A stretch of DNA of 64,000 nucleotides from Agaricus subrufescens. Lineage: Eukaryota; Basidiomycota; Agaricomycetes; Agaricales; Agaricaceae. The stretch covers positions 1,054,001-1,118,000 of the forward strand of contig CM057063.1 in the NCBI GenBank assembly GCA_029945375.1, in the 5' to 3' direction. The translations under genes were made by a program, and so were the position numbers. Positions 56,942-64,000 of the stretch are shown piece after piece (positions within the stretch are counted from its first letter, which is position 1; each line of letters starts with the position of its first letter). The notes beneath the pieces were generated by a model. The model saw only the letters and a list, made by a program, of their open reading frames with translations. It searched no databases and was not told where the DNA came from.

Positions 56942-57436
56942 TTGGCTTATTTGATTGATCACACGCCTCATTATCCTCAAATCTTCAATCGTCCCGCGTC
57001 GTTCTTCACCGATTTTACCCTGTGTACATCAGCCTCTACACTAATTCCGACATCCTGATACCCGCAAAGCACCCGTTGACCCTCCACTCCTTCTGAAATG
57101 GTATCCCACCTCGCCTTTATATCTCGATAGACTTGCGAGCCTATCCGCCCGGTGCATTTGCCTCATCTCTCCTTGCCTGTTCAATTCGGCAGAATTGCCG
57201 AGCTTATGGACGCGCCGCCTCGTGCATTCGCATATATGTTTTTTTTTTTCATCCTGTGCTTTGTGGGTTCGGCTCTTGTTTTTGTAGCTTTTCTCTTTCT
57301 CTCTCTCCTCTCCCTCTACAATTGGTAATGTGTATATACAACAGTCGCTTGTACAAAAAGTAATAAATGACAAGAGCAAATGTATTTATTAATTATGCCC
57401 ATCTGTTTTATGTGTGCCCATGCGAGTGTGTGTGTA

Positions 57437-57973
57437 TTACGACGGGCGACCCACGATTGGCGTTGGTCTTTTTGCGAAAACGATCTTGCGTTTCACGATC
57501 CCTATTGATTCCCAGCTGATCTGACGACCTGATCCTTGGCTCGCTTGATCACTACCCTCATCATCAGCTTCACCGATTGAATTAACATCGGTTCCAGAGC
57601 GGTGAAGAACCGCTAGTGGTTTTGATAACTGCGCGATTGAGCCTTCGAGTAGATGATGGCCGATCGTAAGTGTCGGTTTATGCTGCGTATAATAATGCTG
57701 TCTTTTGAGTAATGCAGATGCCAGAAAGATTGTCGATGCCAAGGGGGTTGGGTACTGGGTAGGAGGAGGGGTTTGAGGTTAACTTACCGAACCGGTTTCG
57801 TCGATGGTAAGTTCGCCTACGAGTTGACCGTTTTTATCTAGAGAATGCGGGACTTCGAGTTTGCCTTGGAGCTCGATTAGGATGACTTCGTCGTTGGATA
57901 TTTTGGCTAGTGTTGATGGGAGTTTGGGTGCTTGTTCTTGGCGGTTGGGGTTGAACGTGATTGGTATCAGCAT
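57437..57973 (-). CDS. CTF8: Chromosome transmission fidelity protein 8 (Ctf8)
   Basis: Exons 57788-57973 and 57437-57682 on the minus strand, with a 105-nt intron, give 143 residues. Ctf8 with Dcc1 and Ctf18 forms the alternative PCNA loader needed for sister-chromatid cohesion and replication-checkpoint signalling. Seen: ILIELQGKLEVP near the start; GHHLLEGSIAQLSKPLAVLH in the middle; and the C-terminal IVKRKIVFAKRPTPIVGRP, which is the family's most conserved part. Length is typical. It lies minus strand, tail-to-tail with the small Ser/Pro protein and followed by a 1.06-kb gap before ATG15. Confidence 0.92.
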
Positions 57974-59034
57974 AGTTGTAGTAGTGGTAATTGTGGTATG
58001 TCGTTGATAAAATATGGAGTTATGAGTGTTGTGTTGGCTATTATTAATTATTATTGTGATTTGTGGGGAGTGACACAGATTGTTGTTGTTGTTGAAATCA
58101 GGGTGTTATCCAGGGTGTGTTTTCAGGGACGGCTTGACACACCACTCATTTAGATAGCGGAGTTTATTTTATCGCTTTATCGCCAAAAAATAAAAATAAA
58201 AAACACTTGTAAATCTCAATAAACAGATTAGCACACCGAATTTCTGGGGGGAAGGAGGGAGGGGAACACCCGGGCAAAGGGACTCGACTGCCAACCTTCA
58301 TCAGGGGCTCACTCACATGTCCGACACAACGCTCAAACCAGAAAGAAAAAAGAGTACGATCTATTAATACGCCATGTGGTCAATATCAGCCTTAACCGAA
58401 AACAACCCCCCCCTCGCACTATGTCCACTCTTTTCAATAGGCTTAGCAGAACATGTGAGTTGGAGCTTACGGAAAAGGGTAGACCGTAATAATACGACCC
58501 AGATCTGATATATAATATATATATATATATAAATGTTTAAGATGAAACATCCATACGACTAAACAGTTATCCGTCATATCGATGCAACACCTAAATTTTG
58601 TTAACCTAAAAACAACTACACTACGTCACACGACTTCAAGCATTCCTCTCCATTTCTCCACACCTAAATAATTCTATACCTATGAAGGTCCAATGTACAA
58701 CACAAAACCACCAAATCGAGGGAGTCACCCGTCCGGCATTAACCTTTTCAAGCCTAGTCTATATGGAGCATCCTCCCCCCGCAGAAGATAAAGCCCAAGC
58801 TTCTGCTCCTTCCGGTATATTGGATTCGATCGCACGATGGTAGTTGATACCTTGGCGCAGCCGTTATTTGTACGGTTTGAATAAAATTAGGTACCGATCG
58901 GAGGATCCGCTCTCAATGAACAGATCCTTCAACCGCAGTGTAACCAGCTTGACGGCGTCGTCTCAAGTGGAGTAGTGAGGATTCCAGCTGATCATACTGA
59001 CGCAAGATAGCCAAAAAAAAAAAAAAATCTATAT
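57974..59034. other. Intergenic with AT microsatellite
   Basis: Mostly A/T-rich noncoding sequence. A short TA-repeat microsatellite lies at about 58508-58532, and an A15 run at 59012-59026 sits just before the ATG15 stop. No gene seen. Confidence 0.55.
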
Positions 59035-60664
59035 CTAGGGGTGGAGTCTGACAAACTCTGTAGATTCTTTGTGCTGCATATCATCGAGTCCAAGATTGTA
59101 TGACAACTTCTTTTGCTCGGGGGGAAAATCATCAAATTCCCATCGGTAGCATTCCTGTGGTGCAACGTCAATCTCTCTTCTGTTTGATTATGAGAAGCAG
59201 GCCGTTGACGCACCACGCAGTCATCCTGTGGGACAGCTTCTGGTACTTCCCTGCCGACCTCTTCACTTGGTGGCCAAGGCTGTCCGAGGACCTCATCGAT
59301 TACCGTTACGATGCCGTGTCTCCGGACATTTACTGCCCAAGATTTGTTGGATACAGTATCATAAACGATTGTTTTCCCCAAATGGCAACTATAAAGGACG
59401 TCCTGTAAACGTACAGTGATGTCATAAGATACAGAAACAGACCTAGTCTCCAATGCGTAGCCAGCTAAGGAGCAAGAGGATAGGACGCCGTTACACGTTC
59501 CCATTGCTATTGGATCAGCCGTATGGAAGACGTGTGTAACATGATGTAGCGAAGGCTAGCCATACCGGAGATGTGCGGGGAGGGCAATTCATTGATGATT
59601 GAGCACAATTGACATCGGGGGAGATAGAAGAAGGGACACACAGGTGATGGGAGGTGAAGCCTTTGAGCAGCCAGCCTATCCCCAGGGGATTCGAAAGTGA
59701 CCGCCGGCGCTCCAAACGTGATGCCGATGAGACTTGCCAAAGCGCCACCAAGGGAATGGCCGATCACCCAGATATTTGAATCAGGGCTAATTGTCAAAAG
59801 TCAAACGGGCGGAGCATTGGTGAGAATGGAAGGCACGGACTACATATAGGTGAGATTGTTGTACAGATTCTGCGGAAGGAAGACATCAAGTTTGGCGGAG
59901 GAATGAATGGGAACGAACTTACTGTCCCAATCGGATAGAATAAACTCTCTTCTTGCAACGCCGTCTCCACGCAATTGCCGTCACATTTGTATCCGCCTCT
60001 ATAGCAGTCACATACAGTAGTCCAGGTCCAATCTATGCGCGCACAACAGCAGGAGAACAACAAGTTGTCATTAAGTTTGTCCTTCTTAGCCGTCGGACCT
60101 CCGCTTCCAAAGAGTCCGGCAGAAGTGCCTTTGATAGAAACGACCACAGTAGAGTTATCTGGCGTGGCGAACACATGTCCCCGGAAACCATCTTCGTAAG
60201 GTGGCTCCCAGCCAAAGGGATACGACTAGATTGGCGCGTGAAGAAGCGGCATGGAGAACGGAAGAGTCGCTACTGACCACATTCCAGTTGTCGCCCAGCT
60301 CGTACCACCCCGCGTCTGCGGGGTTGAGGTACGCGTTGTTTGTCATTTTGGCGAGGAGCAGCAGCGTTTCCCTGCTCTCGACATCCGGGCCGAGGACCAC
60401 CTCCTCGTTCCAGTCTAGGCCTGCGCTCTGCGTAGAGGGATTCCAGCGTGCCTGCCGGGCCTTGGTGTAAGCATCGAAGGAGGGGGGTCTGTATGTAGTC
60501 ACAGACGCGGTGTGCCGTATTGTGTAGGACGCATCATGATCAGGGGCGAGGCTGGTTTGGCGCGCGTCGGAGAAGAGGATGCGGGCGTCTGGGGTGGCGG
60601 CGTGGAGATGGCGCAGCTCAAAGTGCAGGGGCGCGAGGGGGACGAGGAGCCGGGAGAGGAACAT
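59035..60664 (-). CDS. ATG15: Autophagy-related lipase ATG15
   Basis: Vacuolar phospholipase/lipase that breaks up autophagic bodies. Seven exons on the minus strand: 60278-60664, 59923-60225, 59844-59869, 59642-59786, 59443-59555, 59217-59388, 59035-59154; total 421 residues. Seen: short hydrophobic N-terminus ([15 protein letters not shown]) as a signal anchor, [34 protein letters not shown], a Cys-rich region [28 protein letters not shown], the lipase nucleophile GHSLGGA (Ser250), [55 protein letters not shown] and an end [14 protein letters not shown]. Catalytic Asp and His are in HTADP and the VNVRRHGI part. Exon 3 is only 26 nt. Start codon is 59 bp from that of cardiolipin synthase. 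Confidence 0.95.
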
Positions 60665-60723
60665 GGCGCATCCTGCAGAGGCCGGGCGCCAGGCCACCCG
60701 GACTTTGCATTCCTGACGTCACC
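60665..60723. promoter_or_regulatory. Very short shared promoter, ATG15 / cardiolipin synthase
   Basis: Only 59 bp separate the start codons of these divergent genes. The stretch is G/C-rich with no TATA box. Each gene's promoter must extend into the transcribed first exon of the other. Confidence 0.6.
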
Positions 60724-61690
60724 ATGTTGCGCCTTCCTCTTCGCCTCCGCCCGTCCCTCCGCCCGCTCAACGCCCTCTCCCTCCGCGCCCTCTCTGCCCC
60801 GCCCCGGCGCCCCCTGCGCGAGAACATCTACACCGTCCCCAACCTCCTCACCTCCTCCCGCATCCTCGCATGCCCCGTCCTCGGCTGGTCCATCCTCGCC
60901 GACAACTACCACCTCGCCACCGGCATCCTCGTCTATGCCGGCCTCACTGATCTGGTTCGTGCTCGCGAGTCCTCATCTCTCCGCCTACCGTTCACCTCGC
61001 CTCCCAGATCGACGGCTACCTCGCCAGGAGATACAACATGAGCTCAGTCCTCGGTACCATCCTCGATCCCGCTGCGGACAAAATCCTCATGACCACATTG
61101 ACCGTCACCCTGGCCATCCAAAATCTGCTCCCAAGTACGCTGCCCTGCGCGCCACACACCACTCTCGACGCTAACAGCTCCACTTCATAGCTCCTGTAGC
61201 TATAATAATCATCGGCCGCGATGTCCTACTCAGTCTCTCGGCGTTTTACATTCGTTACACCTCCCTACCACATCCAGTCTGTTTTCACACCCCAGTCACT
61301 ATTTCATGCTGTAACTGTTTTCCTAGAAAACGTTCAAACGTTATTGGGACTTTTCAATACCCTCGGCTGAAGTCCATCCAACTCTCATCAGCAAGGTCCG
61401 TTTTTGTATCACCACAAACGCTTATCCTAATTATACCGATCGAATTACCAGGTAAACACAGCCTTACAGCTCCTGCTTATGGGCGTTACCACCGTGCACC
61501 CCATTTTACCCTTCGATCTAGGGATTGCACTCCAGGGTCTCCAGTTCGTAAAACAACCACCATTCTATTTCTTTCGCTCACACAATTTACCAGGTGGACC
61601 GTCGCAACCACTACCATCTGGAGCGGACTTTCCTACGTTTTCTCGAAAAACGCAGTCCGCATACTTTCAGATCGACCAGGCCCCAAGTAG
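60724..61690 (+). CDS. CRD1: Cardiolipin synthase, CDP-alcohol phosphatidyltransferase type
   Basis: Makes cardiolipin from CDP-diacylglycerol and phosphatidylglycerol in the mitochondrial inner membrane. Six exons: 60724-60954, 61008-61134, 61191-61276, 61327-61395, 61452-61543, 61594-61690; total 233 residues. The N-terminus is Arg/Leu-rich (MLRLPLRLRPSLRPLNALSL), a good presequence. Then RENIYTVPNLLTSSRILACP, and the complete catalytic motif D-x2-D-G-x2-A-R-x8-G-x3-D-x3-D: Asp76, Asp79-Gly80, Ala83-Arg84, Gly93, Asp97, Asp101. Further parts: IIIIGRDVLLSLSAFYIRYT, ALQLLLMGVTTVHP, and the C-terminal WTVATTTIWSGLSYVFSKNA. The last junction (61543/61594) was chosen because it alone keeps that conserved C-terminus in frame. 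Confidence 0.94.
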
Positions 61691-62072
61691 TTCCTTCCAC
61701 TCTGCAAGACAGCCAGGCTTCTCGACAATCAACCTTAGGCGTTCGCGGATGCGAGGTTGCCTGTCGAGCTCTCAAACCATACAGACGACCCAGGATAGCC
61801 TATTCCAGCAATAGATACGTATTCCCCTACCCACTTACCGTACTAAATCATTGGTATTAGTTTTGTGCCCAAATTATATCCGCTCCTATCGCACTGTCTA
61901 CGCGACATACTTCTAACCTTCTCGGCCGCCGCCAATTATGAGCGATCATGTCCACTGTTCAACTTCCGTGACACTGCGTGATCCAAAAACCAAATTTATC
62001 GCTGTAACCATTAGAGGTATAATAAGTAGACTATCAAAGGGCTGTATACACATCTAAGAAAAGGCACTTTCT
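61691..62072. other. Convergent 3' flanks
   Basis: Tail-to-tail interval of 382 bp between cardiolipin synthase and trehalase. Nothing beyond UTR-like sequence seen. Confidence 0.5.
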
Positions 62073-64000
62073 TCAAACGGAAGGAGCAATAGCACTATTC
62101 ATGTCCATGCTTCCCATTGCCAGATTGAGTGCATCAGTGGGTAAAAAGTTGTCTGTGGCGCTACTCGAGCCAGCAGCAAGTCCACTAACGTTAGCACCAA
62201 AGAATACTTCGGGGCTTGTACAGGCTGCGACGGCGCGGCGCATATGACTAGTCAAGAACGTCAACCCAACTTGGTATGCCGCTTATGTTTACACGACTCA
62301 GCTCAACACAAGATATAAGCAACAAAAACAAAGACGTACCATTCATCCATCCAAAACCTTCCCGAGGCACCATTTTAAAATCAATACCTTGATTTCCGTA
62401 TTCGGCATCAACAAGATGCGAGAGCTTGACCGCATCAAACTAAAAGTAACATTAGAAACACTTTTCAGTCAAATAGCTTTCGCACCAAACCTTCTCGGGT
62501 ACAACGCCATTAAAATCAACAAAAGCTGTCGTCATCATATAAAGGAACCGATAAGCCAACCGCTGAGCTTCCTCCAGGTACCCATAACGTTCAAGTCCGA
62601 CCCAGATCATAATCTGATGAGGAGGCCTAGACAATTGTTGTAAAAAGAAATCAGTTAACCGAAACCACACATCGCAAGCGGAGCGCATTTCATACCAAGC
62701 ATATCTACAAGCGATGGTTAAAATTGAAACACCAGAGCAATCCGACAAAAACATACGGATAGTCCCATTGTCGATTTGGTCTATCTAGCGAAATCTTGCC
62801 GCGAGATTCCTCGGTACCGGAAACCACACCCCCGATGACCTCAAACTTCTTGAGTGACTGCGTCCTTGAGGAGAGACGTGCAAGTCAGCAATTAAACCAA
62901 TTAGGGGAGGGGACAATCATCACGTACACAAGCTCCCAACACTGCTCTTCACTAGCACAGCCAGCCCAGAGCGGCCAGAACGACGTCACCGATTCGTACA
63001 AAATCTGCTGTTCCTTGGCAGTATCATAGTCAAGGTACAAAGCCTTGCTCTCATTCCACAAATACTTGTCAATCTGCTGGCGTCTAAACTCTGCCCTCTC
63101 AAACCACTCATTACTATTCTGCAAACGACCCTTCGAACTCTCCCTTTGAGGATTCGCGTACGTCTCCGGACTCGGCGGGAACGGCGCAAGCGGGAAATCC
63201 TCCTCAAGCTCTAGTTCATCATCAAATACTTCCCGAATCGCAGTCCCAATATCAACTTCATACTTGTAGAGAAGCGATTGCAGATCAATCGTCGCGAGAT
63301 TGGCGCACCGTTTTTCAAATCGGTAAGTAGTATCGTGACCAGATTCGCGTACAGAGCGATCGTGTAAAAAGTATTCATCTAGTTCAGGCTCCTTGATGAT
63401 CCCATCGTTATACTTCTCACTGAACTCCAAAACCGAGATGCCGTGTTTCGCGGCATAAGGCTCGAGGATATGGGTGAAATGAGTGGCCTCCGTCTCTGGC
63501 GGAATACCGAGACCATCAGGACGATACCTAGAAAGACCAGTCTTAGGGTCCATACGAGGTTCCGCAACCCAGACGGTATGGTACTCCTTGATAGCTGCCT
63601 GGATAGCACGCTTGAGCCAAGCTTGGTTTGCCTTTATATCTGACTGATCTAGTTGATTGTAAATCTGTAGCGCCATATCCGTCAAGAAAGGGGGTTGAGT
63701 ACGGCATAGGTAGTAACTCCGACTGCCGTTGAGAATCTTGCCGTAATGCTTGATCTCAAAAATGAAGTGGTCCACCATACCCTTCGCCATGTTAACCTGC
63801 CCATCGACAAGAAGCCCGAGAGAAATAAAGTATGAGTCCCAGTTATAAAGCTTAGACGGACTTCGTCAGCTGATGTTTCAATCACGACGGTGAGGTATTC
63901 ACCTCGTTGAAACGGGCCCCGGGAACAATGAATGGGATTCCCTTCAGCGTCTTGCCGCCGTGTCCATCGTCTACCTCATTCATTGCCAAGGCCAAGAGTC
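62073..64000 (-). CDS. NTH1: Neutral trehalase (GH37), 3' part; runs off the window
   Basis: Hydrolyses trehalose to glucose in the cytosol; regulated by PKA in yeast. The 5' part lies beyond 64000. Visible exons on the minus strand: 63903-64000 (partial), 62928-63850, 62757-62864, 62696-62704, 62491-62626, 62340-62439, 62073-62281. Signature 1 is seen as [15 protein letters not shown] (split by an intron), followed by [40 protein letters not shown], and near the C-terminus [20 protein letters not shown] (signature 2). The end is [12 protein letters not shown]. Exon 62696-62704 has just nine bases and codes the second half of a Pro, Tyr, Ala and part of Trp of signature 2. The regulatory N-terminus with PKA sites and calcium-binding motif would be outside the window. 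Confidence 0.95.

Overview
The window is nuclear DNA of a filamentous fungus, most likely a mushroom-forming basidiomycete (Agaricomycetes). Reasons: protein-coding genes on both strands are cut by many short introns (mostly 45-65 nt, GT/GC...AG). Intergenic gaps are small, and 5' and 3' flanks are rich in C and T. The gene set is typical of fungi: AP-3 beta, ATG15, neutral trehalase, AVT-type vacuolar transporter, GATA factor with a long fungal-style Gln/Pro/His region, P450 with many introns. No genus can be named from sequence alone. I found no rRNA, tRNA, CRISPR array, prophage or intact transposon.

Layout. 1-6.5 kb: 3' end of the elongation factor IWS1/SPN1, a disordered protein, a small predicted mitochondrial-type membrane protein missed by long-ORF searches, and a TPR protein. 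8.0-12.7 kb: a complete telomerase reverse transcriptase (TERT) in 27 exons, followed by a glutathione peroxidase (12.8-13.7) and an F-box/LRR-like protein (13.9-15.7). 16.2-22.3 kb: AP-3 beta subunit (minus) head-to-head with a RAD51D-like recombinase paralogue (plus), then a TauD-family dioxygenase. 23.4-26.4 kb: a polyQ GATA zinc-finger factor (minus). 28.2-33.8 kb: Mediator subunit MED22, an unrecognised membrane protein, and a PX-PB1 protein. 35.1-37.6 kb: a cytochrome P450 (minus, 18 exons). 38.6-45.3 kb: a vacuolar amino-acid transporter converging on a long protein with a thioredoxin/peroxiredoxin-like domain. 45.7-49.5 kb: eIF6, NDUFAF7 and a FRA10AC1 homologue, tightly packed. 50.4-57.0 kb: two Ser/Pro-rich proteins separated by a 3.7 kb gap without a supportable gene. 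57.4-64.0 kb: CTF8, ATG15 head-to-head with cardiolipin synthase, and the 3' part of neutral trehalase running off the right edge.

How the genes relate. This is ordinary eukaryotic gene order, not an operon. Several genes concern genome maintenance (TERT, RAD51D-like, CTF8) and mitochondria (NDUFAF7, cardiolipin synthase, possibly the glutathione peroxidase). I see no evidence that they work as one system. What the sequence does show is tight coupling at shared intervals: start codons 73 bp apart (AP-3 beta/RAD51D), 59 bp apart (ATG15/cardiolipin synthase) and 138 bp apart (eIF6/NDUFAF7), and stop codons 30 bp apart (NDUFAF7/FRA10AC1).

Exon structures below were worked out by hand from splice signals, reading-frame continuity and family motifs. 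Every multi-exon model given with all its exon coordinates was checked for an unbroken frame and adds up to a whole number of codons. No transcript data or database search was available.
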